Source: Caldisericia bacterium (GTDB lineage: Bacteria > Caldisericota > Caldisericia > UBA6126 > JAGPKI01). From it: 21,787 nucleotides of DNA. A program made the position numbers and the translations under genes. This document shows, piece by piece, positions 1 through 8,571 of the stretch; positions within the stretch are counted from its first letter, which is position 1, and each line of letters opens with the position of its first letter. The notes beneath the pieces are model-generated. The model had not been told where the DNA came from. It saw nothing but the letters and a program-made list of their open reading frames with translations, and searched no databases. The stretch lies in assembly GCA_018054005.1 (NCBI GenBank), contig JAGPKI010000012.1:1-21787 (forward strand), given 5' to 3'.

Positions 1-2403
1 CTAAATCTTCTTAAAAATGTTCAAAATAAATGGATTGAAGATAAAGATTTTTTTAAAGTCTGGAAAGAAAAGTGGTCTGATGATATGGTTCCATGGGAAA
101 ATAAAGGCATAGTTGTTCCAGGTAATGCTGCTCCATCAGTTTATCCGTTAAATGACGGAAGTTATTTATTAGCTATCGGTAGTGGGATTGGTACACTCAA
201 AACCTATAGAATTACTAAATCTTCTGATAGCTATGTTATTCAAACTTTTGATATTATTCCTCAGTTTGAGGCAGGGAATTTCTTATCACCAGCTTTTATT
301 GATGTTAATGGTGATACAAGGGTTGATTTACTCCTTGGGTTGGGAGACGGAACTCTCTCTTATATTCTAAATTACGGAAGCGTTAAGGAGATTAAATTTC
401 TTCCTTTAAATTCAAGAGCTGAGAAAAATCCTTTGAATGATTTCTTTGGTGGTCCAGGCTATTTTAGACCCTATGATCCACTGTATGCTTATGGATTTAA
501 TGAGGATCAAATATTAAAAGTGGCTAACTTTATTAATGGCATTGATAAAGCTTATCTTGATGAGGTGCTCTATTGTGTTGCTAACTTTCAGGTAGAGGAT
601 TTGCTTGCTTATGCAAAGTCAGATTTACTTAACTTGTTGGTAGAGAATGCTAAAGATATTTACGAAATATCGGAGAAACTTCATTATGTTAAAATAAAGG
701 AATATCCTGATTATACAACTCTTTTATATGCAACCGATGATGGTTTTAAGGAAATGCCAAAAGAAATCTATTATAAATACCTTGTTATGCTAAATAGATA
801 CTTATGTGTTCCTACTCGTTATAAGGATTTGTATGAAGAAAACTTTTATAGGACATTCCTACCATATGATACTCTTTATGGAAAGACTTTATTCGATGCT
901 GTAAAGGATTCCAAAACTCTTTATGATGCAGCCTATAATGTTGATAAGTGGCTTAGAGCTGATATTGGTGGAATATGGCATACAGGAGAAAAGCCAGCTG
1001 GCTGGTATAACATTTATAAGAATTTGCTTAATAAGGACAAAGGTATATGGTGTGGTGAGTGGTCAATAATTTATGAAGCAGCCGCAAGAGCAGTAAATAT
1101 ACCCACTATAATAATAGTGGCTCTTGGCGAAGACCATCAATTCAATAATTTCTGGGCGGATGGCTGGCATCATATAGATGCTTCTTCTGGAACTCCAGGA
1201 GAAGATGGTAGCTGGAAAGAATTTTTTGACGACTCTTTAATCTATTACAGACAGTGGGGTGGAAGAATTTTTTCCTGGCCTATGGAGTGGGAAGGTGATG
1301 GTAAATATGACCATGTCTGGCGTTCAGAGGTTCCCTATAATCCGCCAGAACTCTTGTCTGATTTGACCTTTTATGTAACTGACAAATCTGGTTTACCTAT
1401 AGATGGTGCAAGAGTGGAATTATGGAGCCATTGGCCTATGGAAGGGGAAAAACCGTACTCAACTGTTCCCTTTATTTCTGCAATTGGCTATACGGACAGT
1501 AGTGGTTATGTAACTATTAAAAATGTAGGGCATCAAGATTTTACAGCTTATGTTGTATCGAGAATTGGCTCTGTAAATTTCTTTTTAGGTTTGAAAGAGA
1601 AAAAAGGTGGAAAATATTCATTTAATGCTAAAATCCATACCAGTTTGCCTGAACTTTTTAAATATAAAGGTATTCCTAAGCCAAATTTTGACCCAACTCC
1701 AAAAAAAGTAGAATTAATCCTAAGAATAGGAAGTCCTTATGTTACAATAAATAACGAGGTGCAACCAGCTCTTGAGCGAGCTCCCTTCATCAATAATGGT
1801 AGAACTATGGTTCCATTGAGGTTAATAGTTGAAGCATTTGGTGCCGAAGTTACCTGGGATGAAGCTACAAAAGGTATAACAATAAAACTTAGTAATAAAG
1901 TTATTTCTATGCAAGTTAACAATACAACTGCTACTATTAACGGAGAGAAAATTACATTAGATACGTCCATAGTTATTAAGAATGGTAGGACATTTGTTCC
2001 AATAAGATTCATAGCTGAAAACTTTGGTAGTGAAGTAATTTGGGATAAATTCACAGAAACTATAACTATTCTTTATTATATTCCACCTAATAATAGAGAA
2101 GTGAAGATTAATTTAGAAACTAAAAATTTTGTTCAGGGAAACTATCACTGGATAGATGCCTACAATACATCTTTAAAATATATTGATTATTGGAAGCAGG
2201 ATAAAGGTGACATTGATATTCTAATACTATCAGAGGAAGAATTTCATAACTTTTTACTCGGTCTTAATGTAGATAGAGGAGACTTTTATAAATTATCCGG
2301 TTTAGCTGCAAATATTATAAATCCCATTCCAGAAGATGGCTCATACTGCGTAGTAGTTTTTAATCCGGGTTTTGCAACATCGATAGAATTTAAAATTAAA
2401 TAA
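1..2403 (+). CDS. Exported transglutaminase-like / stalk-domain protein, 5' end outside window
   Basis: The reading frame is open from base 1, so the 5' end and any signal peptide lie outside the window; 800 codons are present (an ATG at 85 is internal). Counting from the first codon, an FG-GAP-like calcium loop of the form DxNGDxxxD lies at residues 101-109. A transglutaminase/peptidase-like core follows, with WCGEWS (Cys351), a His-His pair (390-391) and Asp393 in the order of a Cys-His-Asp triad. A carboxypeptidase-regulatory-like beta domain lies at about 452-545. Two repeats of the copper amine oxidase N-terminal (stalk) type, each with an NGRT(M/F)VP(L/I)R core, lie at about 580-690. 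The last 100 residues are not recognised. Inference: a cell-surface protein with a possible protease or crosslinking domain. It probably shares a transcript with the next gene, which starts 41 bp downstream and ends in the same domain. The substrate is unknown. Confidence 0.85.
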   Translation, partial: LNLLKNVQNKWIEDKDFFKVWKEKWSDDMVPWENKGIVVPGNAAPSVYPLNDGSYLLAIGSGIGTLKTYRITKSSDSYVIQTFDIIPQFEAGNFLSPAFIDVNGDTRVDLLLGLGDGTLSYILNYGSVKEIKFLPLNSRAEKNPLNDFFGGPGYFRPYDPLYAYGFNEDQILKVANFINGIDKAYLDEVLYCVANFQVEDLLAYAKSDLLNLLVENAKDIYEISEKLHYVKIKEYPDYTTLLYATDDGFKEMPKEIYYKYLVMLNRYLCVPTRYKDLYEENFYRTFLPYDTLYGKTLFDAVKDSKTLYDAAYNVDKWLRADIGGIWHTGEKPAGWYNIYKNLLNKDKGIWCGEWSIIYEAAARAVNIPTIIIVALGEDHQFNNFWADGWHHIDASSGTPGEDGSWKEFFDDSLIYYRQWGGRIFSWPMEWEGDGKYDHVWRSEVPYNPPELLSDLTFYVTDKSGLPIDGARVELWSHWPMEGEKPYSTVPFISAIGYTDSSGYVTIKNVGHQDFTAYVVSRIGSVNFFLGLKEKKGGKYSFNAKIHTSLPELFKYKGIPKPNFDPTPKKVELILRIGSPYVTINNEVQPALERAPFINNGRTMVPLRLIVEAFGAEVTWDEATKGITIKLSNKVISMQVNNTTATINGEKITLDTSIVIKNGRTFVPIRFIAENFGSEVIWDKFTETITILYYIPPNNREVKINLETKNFVQGNYHWIDAYNTSLKYIDYWKQDKGDIDILILSEEEFHNFLLGLNVDRGDFYKLSGLAANIINPIPEDGSYCVVVFNPGFATSIEFKIK

Positions 2404-2432
2404 AATTTTTAATGGTTTTAACATTTAAGATT

Positions 2433-2438
2433 AGGAGG
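2433..2438 (+). promoter_or_regulatory. Shine-Dalgarno AGGAGG that sets the start at 2445
   Basis: A perfect AGGAGG sits 6 nt before ATG 2445. The in-frame ATG at 2412, 11 codons upstream, lies before this site and would add a hydrophilic stretch ahead of a clean signal sequence. The start at 2445 is therefore preferred. Confidence 0.85.
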
Positions 2439-2444
2439 CAAAAG

Positions 2445-5195
2445 ATGAAAAAGTTAAAAGTTTTAGTGTCTCTTTTTGTAGTATTTTCTGTTTTGATAGG
2501 TTCTGTCTTTGTGGGAAATTATTATGCAATAGGCAGAGAAGTAGTTGAGCATAAAATTGCTGGATATGGTCCTCTAATTGGAGATTTACTTCTTCCTAAC
2601 TCTGCAAAGTTTGATGATAAGTATTTCTATGTTATGGATTCATTAGGAGTTTCACTCTTTGATATTAAAACTAAAGATTATGTTAAAGAGATAAAAATTG
2701 ATACAGGATATTCTGATATTACTACAAGCATCTTTAGTGTAAATAATTTCCTGAATCTTTTACAAGCACTAAAGAATATATCTGATCCTTCTGCTTTAGT
2801 CACAACTCTTTCTCCTCTTTTTGGAAAAATTAATTATTTTCCAACTATTGACTTTGATATTGATTCTAAAGGCTTAATTTATGTTCTTGGATTTAATGGA
2901 ATAAATATTTATGAGACTCAAAATGGCGAGAGAGTAGGGAAAATTGATATTAATTTCTTGCCAGAAAAGGTTGATGCTAATAATTTAAGCTTAAGAATCG
3001 TATCTTTTAAGATTTATAATGACAGCATTTATTTTCTTTTCTCTGAAATGACTTATTCAGAGGAAGATAGTGTTACTAAAGCAATTCTTTATAAGCTTGA
3101 TTTGAGCGGAAAGCTTCTACAAGAGACATTAATAACTCCTCCTTCAGAAGTAACTACCTTATTTATCCCAACTGACTTTGCTATTTCTAACAGTGGTATA
3201 ATTGGAATAATATCTGCCAGTAGTTTGATTATATATTCTGAAAGTGGTGAATATCTTTGTTCTTACAAATCAAGCAGTGATGAAGATTTCTCATTTACTC
3301 CATCTTCTCTTGATTTTATGGGCAATACATTATTTACTACAGGATTTACTTTTGGTGCTATGATGATGCCCTCCGAAAAGACCTCTATTATTAAGTTTGA
3401 TTTAGAAAAAAGCGAAGAAGGCAATTATTCTCTTAAAGAATCCGGGAGAATCGAAGATGATAATTTTGGTTTCTTAGGAATGGATATTTATTTGAGAGAT
3501 AGTAAAATTGCACTTCTTACTACAGGTAAGCTTGCAAATCTGCTCACCTTTAGAGCACTTCTTATTACAGAAGAAGGTGTAACTAATTATGGTAAGTTCA
3601 CTGACTCGGAAGGGCAAATCTATGGTTCTATATCATTTGCAATGTCAGATGATGGAAGCCTTTATGAAACCAATTTACTCTCCCCGTATATCGATGTTTT
3701 TAATAAGAATGGTGATTTCACAAAAAGGATTGAAATTGATACAAAAGTAGTGAGCTCTATTATGGGTATGTTTACTTTACCACCAACAATTATTGATATG
3801 GAAATTTATGGAGATGACCTTTATATCTATAACCTTTTTCCAACTAATATCACCAAATATTCAATTAAAGATGATGAATGGAGTACCCTCTGGGCAGATC
3901 AGATGATGACTATGGACCTATTAATTTCCTTACCGTTAGATATGAAAGTTTACGAAGACAATATTTATCTCCTTGGAGCAATTAAAGATAGTCCTACTCT
4001 AAATATTATTTCTCAGGCTGGAGAAATTGAGGAAGAAGAGCTTATAATAACTCCTGAACAATATAAGCCTGAACTACCTCCTTTGTGGTTTGGTATATGC
4101 ATAAATGATAACGAGTATCAAATACTCGATGGAATTAATAAATCTATTCTTATTTTTGATAAGGATAATAAAGAATTAAAAAAAGTTGTTAATCTCTCAA
4201 AAGAACTCGCAATTTTTACCTCAATCGATACACTTCCCGATGGTAGCTGGATAATAACTGATGTTTCAAATAATTCAATATTAAATTATGGAATAGATGG
4301 CAAATTTATCGGAAAAATTGTTGGGAACGCTGGCTTTGTACCGAGAAAGGTAAATAAAGAAACTTATAAAACTGAACCAGACAAGTTTTTTGGTCTTGTA
4401 AGGGCGAAATATGCATCAGGCGCAATTTATGCTAATGATTTCTTTAATTTTAGATATCATATAATTAAATTCAAAGAAAAAGAAGAAGAGAAGCTTCCAG
4501 AAATAAAGTTTAATCCCGAGAGTTTAGAACTTAAAAATTTTTCCATTAGAGAGAATAAAGATTTGTTAGTTAAGTTTACTGTAACTCCTTTAGACAAAGA
4601 TTTTGACCTTAATTTGAGTAGTAACGTCTCCTGGGTTCAATTTAAGGAAAATTCTATAAAAGCAAGTAAAGGTGAATTTGCCTTAACTATTATAGGTGAT
4701 AATTTAGAGGGTTGGAAAGAAAATAGTGGTGTAATTACTATAACTTCTTCCATTTATCCGGAACTTAAAAAAGAGATTCCTGTCAAAGTAGAAGCAGTTG
4801 GAATAATAATAGAATTGACAATAGATGAGCCAGAAGCCTTTGTTATTAATAAGGTGGGAGAACTTAAAGTTTATACTCTTGATGTTCCCCCAACGATCGT
4901 AGATGGAAGAACGTTTGTTCCTTTAAGATTCTTTGGCGATGTTGTAGGCGCAGAAGTTCTCTGGGATAATGAAGAGAGAAAGGTTACATATACAAAAAAG
5001 GATCGTGTTATAATTCTCTATGTTGATAAAAAGATTGCATATGTTAATGGAGAAGAGAAAGAGCTTGATGTAGCTCCATTCATTAAAAATGGAAGGACCC
5101 TTGTACCTGTTAGATTTGTTTCTGAAAATCTCGATTCTTTAGTAGAATGGAATCCTAATGAGAGAACAGTGAGAATAACTTATCCCAAAAAATAA
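2445..5195 (+). CDS. Exported propeller-like protein with C-terminal stalk domain
   Basis: 916 residues from ATG 2445. The N-terminus is a signal peptide or membrane anchor (MKKLKV, then a hydrophobic core to about residue 24). Residues about 35-680 are rich in short beta-strand units such as 'G.I.GISASSLIIYSESGEYL' and 'IYVLGFNGINIYE', resembling a beta-propeller (NHL/WD-like); blade number cannot be fixed by eye. An Ig/BACON-like beta domain follows (about 690-790, with NVSWVQF). The C-terminus (about 800-916) carries two copper amine oxidase N-terminal (stalk) repeats with DGRTFVPLRF and NGRTLVPVRF. In many bacteria this domain is a structural module of surface proteins and does not mean amine oxidase activity. 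It lies 41 bp after the previous gene, which ends in the same domain type, so the two may act together at the cell surface. No enzyme motif was seen. Confidence 0.85.
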   Translation: MKKLKVLVSLFVVFSVLIGSVFVGNYYAIGREVVEHKIAGYGPLIGDLLLPNSAKFDDKYFYVMDSLGVSLFDIKTKDYVKEIKIDTGYSDITTSIFSVNNFLNLLQALKNISDPSALVTTLSPLFGKINYFPTIDFDIDSKGLIYVLGFNGINIYETQNGERVGKIDINFLPEKVDANNLSLRIVSFKIYNDSIYFLFSEMTYSEEDSVTKAILYKLDLSGKLLQETLITPPSEVTTLFIPTDFAISNSGIIGIISASSLIIYSESGEYLCSYKSSSDEDFSFTPSSLDFMGNTLFTTGFTFGAMMMPSEKTSIIKFDLEKSEEGNYSLKESGRIEDDNFGFLGMDIYLRDSKIALLTTGKLANLLTFRALLITEEGVTNYGKFTDSEGQIYGSISFAMSDDGSLYETNLLSPYIDVFNKNGDFTKRIEIDTKVVSSIMGMFTLPPTIIDMEIYGDDLYIYNLFPTNITKYSIKDDEWSTLWADQMMTMDLLISLPLDMKVYEDNIYLLGAIKDSPTLNIISQAGEIEEEELIITPEQYKPELPPLWFGICINDNEYQILDGINKSILIFDKDNKELKKVVNLSKELAIFTSIDTLPDGSWIITDVSNNSILNYGIDGKFIGKIVGNAGFVPRKVNKETYKTEPDKFFGLVRAKYASGAIYANDFFNFRYHIIKFKEKEEEKLPEIKFNPESLELKNFSIRENKDLLVKFTVTPLDKDFDLNLSSNVSWVQFKENSIKASKGEFALTIIGDNLEGWKENSGVITITSSIYPELKKEIPVKVEAVGIIIELTIDEPEAFVINKVGELKVYTLDVPPTIVDGRTFVPLRFFGDVVGAEVLWDNEERKVTYTKKDRVIILYVDKKIAYVNGEEKELDVAPFIKNGRTLVPVRFVSENLDSLVEWNPNERTVRITYPKK

Positions 5196-5198
5196 TAA

Positions 5199-6356
5199 TT
5201 GAAAAATAAAATAGCAGCTTTCTTAGTAATATACTTCTCTTTTGCTGTTTCTGCTTTTGTTTTTCAGTCAATACCACCATTATTACCTGTTTTAGAAGAG
5301 AGTTTTAATTTAACTTCCCTAAAGAGTGGCTTATTAATGAGCGTCTATTCCATTCTTGGAATAGTAATTGGTCTTTTTTGCATTGATTTACTGAGGAAGT
5401 TTAAAGGAAGAGATTTAATAATAACTGCGAATTTTCTTACCTTCATAGGGTTAATTTTACCACTACATTGTAAAACATTTGATTACTTGCTAATTGGAAG
5501 AGTATTGTCTGGTGGAGGAATGACTCTTCTAACAATTATTTCTCCAACATTTGTTTCAAAGTTGTTTAAAGAAAATGGTAAAGCTTCTAAATTCCTTGGA
5601 ATCTATTCAACGGGAATGCCTATTGCTACGATTACAGCATTTTATTTGCTACCAATATTAGAAAGAAAGTTTGGACAATTTTTCTTTTTAAAATTATCAT
5701 TAATTCTATCAATAGTTGTTATTTTTCTTTCCATTTTATTTTATAGAGATAGCGGGGAGGAAAAAGAAGAAGTCAAAGTTAATGATCATATTAAATTCAA
5801 TTGGAAACTAATTCTTCCGCTTTCTCTTGTGTGGCTTTTATTCAATGCTGGAGTTTTAAGTTTTATGACGTTTGGATATTCGTTTGCTATTCAAAAGAAA
5901 TTTCTTTCTTATGGATTGGCTTCCACAATTTGTAGCTCAACAATGATTGGAGGTCTCTTGTTGGGGACATTTACCGGAAACATTTTGGATAAAAAGAAAT
6001 CATTTCCAGGCTATCTCTTAGCGGTTGGATGTTTTCTGATAAGTTTAGGGTTTCTCTTATTCTACTTTTCGAAGCACTATTCCCTTGCAATAATTTTTCT
6101 TATTATTGGTGGTGGAATAGTGCCAACATCTGTATTTTCTTTCCCACATATTTTCAATTTAAAACCATTAGAGAAGACATTTGGCATAATTGCAGCTTTT
6201 TTAAGTATTGGTAGTTTTTTAGGACCATTTATTGTTGGGTTTTTATTTACTCAAGGTAAAGAGCTTTACGCAATTTTACTTCAAGTATTATTTTTAATAT
6301 TAGCTAGTATTATAGGAATATTTTATCTAACAAGAGCACAAAGAGCGAGAGAGTAA
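5199..6356 (+). CDS. MFS transporter
   Basis: 385 residues with about 12 hydrophobic segments in two halves, split by a charged loop (about 183-203, RDSGEEKEEVKVND). Major facilitator motif A is recognisable after TM2 (Asp63, then RKFKGRD at 66-72), with a weaker copy in the second half (GNILDKKKS). The start is TTG, 3 nt after the stop of the preceding gene. No Shine-Dalgarno is visible, so translation probably depends on reinitiation from the upstream gene. The 3' end overlaps the convergent AEC permease gene by 47 bp. The family (proton-coupled or uniport secondary carrier) is clear; the substrate cannot be read from the sequence. Confidence 0.9.
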   Translation: MKNKIAAFLVIYFSFAVSAFVFQSIPPLLPVLEESFNLTSLKSGLLMSVYSILGIVIGLFCIDLLRKFKGRDLIITANFLTFIGLILPLHCKTFDYLLIGRVLSGGGMTLLTIISPTFVSKLFKENGKASKFLGIYSTGMPIATITAFYLLPILERKFGQFFFLKLSLILSIVVIFLSILFYRDSGEEKEEVKVNDHIKFNWKLILPLSLVWLLFNAGVLSFMTFGYSFAIQKKFLSYGLASTICSSTMIGGLLLGTFTGNILDKKKSFPGYLLAVGCFLISLGFLLFYFSKHYSLAIIFLIIGGGIVPTSVFSFPHIFNLKPLEKTFGIIAAFLSIGSFLGPFIVGFLFTQGKELYAILLQVLFLILASIIGIFYLTRAQRARE

Positions 6357-7314
6357 ACGGGCTAAGAAGTGTTGTTAAGAAAACTGTTGTTGCAACGATT
6401 TTATAGTTACCACCAAGTTCTTTTGCCAAGAGAAGAGCATTAAAAGCAGTAGGCATTGCACTTTCGAGAACCACAACTTTTGCAGATAACCCATTTAATA
6501 AGGGTATTAAAAGAATCGTTATAATGGCTATTACTGGACCAAGAATCAATCTTTCTCCTACAAGAAGAGAAACACTTTTAGCATTGCTTTTTACGTCAAT
6601 TCTTGAAAGTTCTAAACCTAAAACGGTTAGTAAAACTGGAATTGCTGCACTATTAAGTGAGACTAAAGTAGAATCAATTAATTTAGGGAGGGGTGTTTTT
6701 GTAATATTTAATGCTAAACCTATTATGAATGCGTAAATAAGAGGTATTTTTAGTACTTCTTTAATTGATTCACTAAATGATAGTTTTGTCTCAGAAGCAA
6801 GAAAAACTCCAAGAGTTGCAGTCATAAGATTGAAGAAAAGAACATACTCTACTGCTATAATTAAACCTTTTTCTCCATATGTAAGAAGTATTATTGGAAA
6901 ACCATAATAACCACAATTTGTAAATAAAACAGTAAGAAAATGAGCGTTTAATTCATTTTTGTTAGTTTTAAAAATTTTACCTAAAGCAAAAATCAGAACA
7001 GCTAAAATTATTTGAATTGTAAAGAAAATAATAGCGACTCTTCCTAAAGTATCAAATTCGATATTACCTGTTCTTAAAACCTGAATTGTCATTACAGGTG
7101 CAAATATATAGAATGCAAGCTTGGATGCTACATCTGTATCGCTTTTTTTAAAGATTTTTCCAAATATAAAACCTATGATTATTATTGAGATTACAGGAAG
7201 TGCGATATTAAATATATTTCCCATATAGTTACTCATAGTTTTTTTAAAGATACAAAATTTTAATAAATGTTCAACTATGATTTTTTGCTCTTGCTGATAC
7301 AACACATTGCTCAT
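6310..7314 (-). CDS. AEC-family (auxin efflux carrier-like) permease
   Basis: 334 residues with about 10 transmembrane segments. Typical features of the AEC/membrane transport protein family are present: an N-terminal NIFNIALPVISIIIIGFI segment, an 'LAFYIFAPVMTIQVLR' segment, the 'FLTVLFTNCGYYGFPIILLTYGEKG' region and a C-terminal 'LESAMPTAFNALLLAKELGG' segment. Bacterial members export or import small organic acids such as malate; the substrate here is unknown. The family is usually about 300 residues, and this one carries about 27 extra N-terminal residues. Internal Met27 and Met31 would fit the family better, but only Met1 has a Shine-Dalgarno (AGGAGAG, complement of 7322-7330). The 3' end overlaps the convergent MFS gene. 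Confidence 0.9.
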   Translation of the reverse strand: MSNVLYQQEQKIIVEHLLKFCIFKKTMSNYMGNIFNIALPVISIIIIGFIFGKIFKKSDTDVASKLAFYIFAPVMTIQVLRTGNIEFDTLGRVAIIFFTIQIILAVLIFALGKIFKTNKNELNAHFLTVLFTNCGYYGFPIILLTYGEKGLIIAVEYVLFFNLMTATLGVFLASETKLSFSESIKEVLKIPLIYAFIIGLALNITKTPLPKLIDSTLVSLNSAAIPVLLTVLGLELSRIDVKSNAKSVSLLVGERLILGPVIAIITILLIPLLNGLSAKVVVLESAMPTAFNALLLAKELGGNYKIVATTVFLTTLLSPFTLSLFVLLLDKIFL

Positions 7315-7570
7315 TTAGAAACTCTCTCCTAATAATTTTGTTAATCTCAAGGATATTAAGTTGTTTTTGTATCTAATTTGCTATGATAAGCCACTTAAGT
7401 GCATTCTCAAATGCATGTATTAGACTTCTATGCTGTCTTTAGCGTTGATTTATATTTTGAAAGTATAAGATTCTTCAGATAACATAAAATAAAGTTTCTT
7501 AGTATGATAAATTCGGTAGCATTTACAAAGTGCGGTGTTTGCACACATACACTGAAGGATCTCTGCATCT
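7315..7570. other. Gene-free A+T-rich stretch upstream of the AEC gene
   Basis: No credible coding sequence was found on either strand. It must hold the promoter of the AEC gene, but no convincing -35/-10 pair was found. A fragment near 7552-7564 (GAAGGATCTC) looks like the end of a palindromic repeat of the GTCATCC...GAAGGATCTC kind and marks the left edge of the repeat cluster. Confidence 0.5.
7322..7330 (-). promoter_or_regulatory. Shine-Dalgarno supporting the long start of the AEC permease
   Basis: On the minus strand AGGAGAGAG precedes ATG 7314 with 7 nt between. Nothing comparable stands before the internal ATG codons at 7236 and 7224. This favours the N-terminally extended form. Confidence 0.7.
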
Positions 7571-7638
7571 GTCATCCTCGAAATCTTTTATCAAGGATAA
7601 AGTAACTTGTCATCCCCAACTTGATTGGGGATCCAGAC
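7571..7638 (+). repeat. 68-bp direct repeat, copy A
   Basis: It begins GTCATCCTCGAAATC and ends GGGGATCCAGAC. It matches 7872-7939 at 66 of 68 positions; the only differences are two adjacent bases near the 5' end. The unit contains two modules: a GTCATCC...AAGGAT half-hairpin, then GTCATCCCCAACTTGATTGG, whose CCCCAA/TTGGGG arms form a stem. Confidence 0.92.
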
Positions 7639-7718
7639 CAATTTTTTATAAGTATAATAAAAATGAGATCCTTACAAACCAAATTTAAAATATACTTACA
7701 CAGATTGACTGGTAGTAA

Positions 7719-7864
7719 TTGTCATCCTCGAAATCTTTTATCGAGGATCCAGTTTATCTTTTTTTCTTTATTTTTTCCGACCTGAACAAAAATTCAATTT
7801 TTTCTTTATTAATATTAAAAGAAAGAAATACTTCCTGGATTCCGCATCAAGTGCGGAATGACAA
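7719..7864 (+). repeat. MITE-like composite repeat with TTGTCAT/ATGACAA ends
   Basis: 146 bp bounded by perfect 7-bp inverted ends (TTGTCAT at 7719-7725, ATGACAA at 7858-7864). The left arm is a hairpin (TCCTCG...CGAGGA, 7726-7747). The right arm is a hairpin (ATTCCGCA...TGCGGAAT, 7840-7859). A rearranged, shorter copy in the opposite orientation lies at 11421-11523. It encodes no transposase. A 60-codon open frame across it reads out the hairpins and is not judged a gene. Confidence 0.75.
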
Positions 7865-7871
7865 CACTTTT

Positions 7872-7939
7872 GTCATCTCCGAAATCTTTTATCAAGGATA
7901 AAGTAACTTGTCATCCCCAACTTGATTGGGGATCCAGAC
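7872..7939 (+). repeat. 68-bp direct repeat, copy B
   Basis: Near-identical partner (66/68) of 7571-7638. It is followed directly by another palindromic module (TCCTGGATTCCCG to AGAATGAC, 7948-7977), so modules of this class are joined end to end here. Confidence 0.92.
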
Positions 7940-7947
7940 TCTTTTAA

Positions 7948-8023
7948 TCCTGGATTCCCGCAATCGCTCAGAATGACAATCAAAGAGACCCTTCGTCACT
8001 TAAATGATGCTCTAAGGGTGACG
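7948..8023. repeat. Two further palindromic repeat modules
   Basis: 7948-7977 reads TCCTGGATTCCCG...GAATGAC, a variant of the right arm of the composite element. 7985-8022, read on the minus strand, runs GTCACCCTTAGAGC to GACGAAGGGTCTC, a diverged form of the widespread GTCATCCTGAGC...GAAGGATCTC palindrome. Both are non-coding by appearance. Confidence 0.55.
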
Positions 8024-8032
8024 GGGGTAACT

Positions 8033-8125
8033 GTCATCCTTGAAACAAATATTATCAGGAGCTCAATGTTTATTTTCTTTATTTTTACCGAGCCGAATAA
8101 GAATCCATTTTTTATTTACTTTATA
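8033..8125 (+). repeat. Diverged copy of the left part of the composite repeat
   Basis: It aligns with 7721-7815 well beyond the terminal hairpin: both run GTCATCCTyGAAA, then an imperfect hairpin, then TTTCTTTATTTTT, CCGA and GAA with scattered substitutions. This is an older copy of the same element, so the unit is longer than its terminal palindrome. Confidence 0.65.
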
Positions 8126-8130
8126 TTCCT

Positions 8131-8571
8131 CCGAAAATAATAACTCCAAAATTGATCTTCTTTTTAACTAATTGATAAATTTGTTGAAGTTTATTAAAAT
8201 CAAACTCAAGATATAGTTAAGAAATTGAATTGTATAGTTATATAGATGCACACATGAGGATTAAAGATATTATTTTCACGCCTTATTGGGGCAGAAATGC
8301 CATGATATGTTTAGAGCGATATCTCCTACTTTTTTAGTTTCAGATATATGCTTTGAAAGTAACTCAAAAATTTGGATATTTTGTTATCACATTTAAATAC
8401 TTTCTTTCCTGAAAAAAATCTTTTATAGAAATTGTCTATCTGTTAATTTGAAACTATGCAATAAAGAAGACAATAAACCAAAACTTAAGTCGGTGTCAAT
8501 TAAAATCAAAATTTATTGGATAAGTTAATTATTATATTCTAAAAACAAGTTTAGAGAATATAATTAATATT
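8131..8571. other. Gene-free A+T-rich stretch upstream of dnaG
   Basis: No coding sequence is supported; the longest candidate is a 27-codon frame starting with the ATG just after 8250, with no ribosome binding site. A TATAAT at 8559-8564 stands 7 nt before the dnaG ATG, with no clear -35. Otherwise nothing recognisable was seen. Confidence 0.45.

Noticed and set aside
1737..2054. 105-codon open frame on the minus strand
   Set aside because: It lies wholly antisense to the conserved stalk-domain repeats of the gene on + and has no start signals.
2412..2444. ATG at 2412 as start of the second stalk-domain protein
   Set aside because: The perfect AGGAGG lies between it and ATG 2445, and the extension would spoil the signal peptide.
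7571..8125. Possible CRISPR array
   Set aside because: Repeats differ in type, length and spacing, several are palindromic mosaics, and no uniform spacers or cas genes are present.
7719..8140. Two small open frames (60 and 72 codons) in the repeat cluster
   Set aside because: They read through palindromic repeats (SWIPHQVRNDN is the translation of a hairpin), and substitutions between the two similar copies do not favour synonymous sites.
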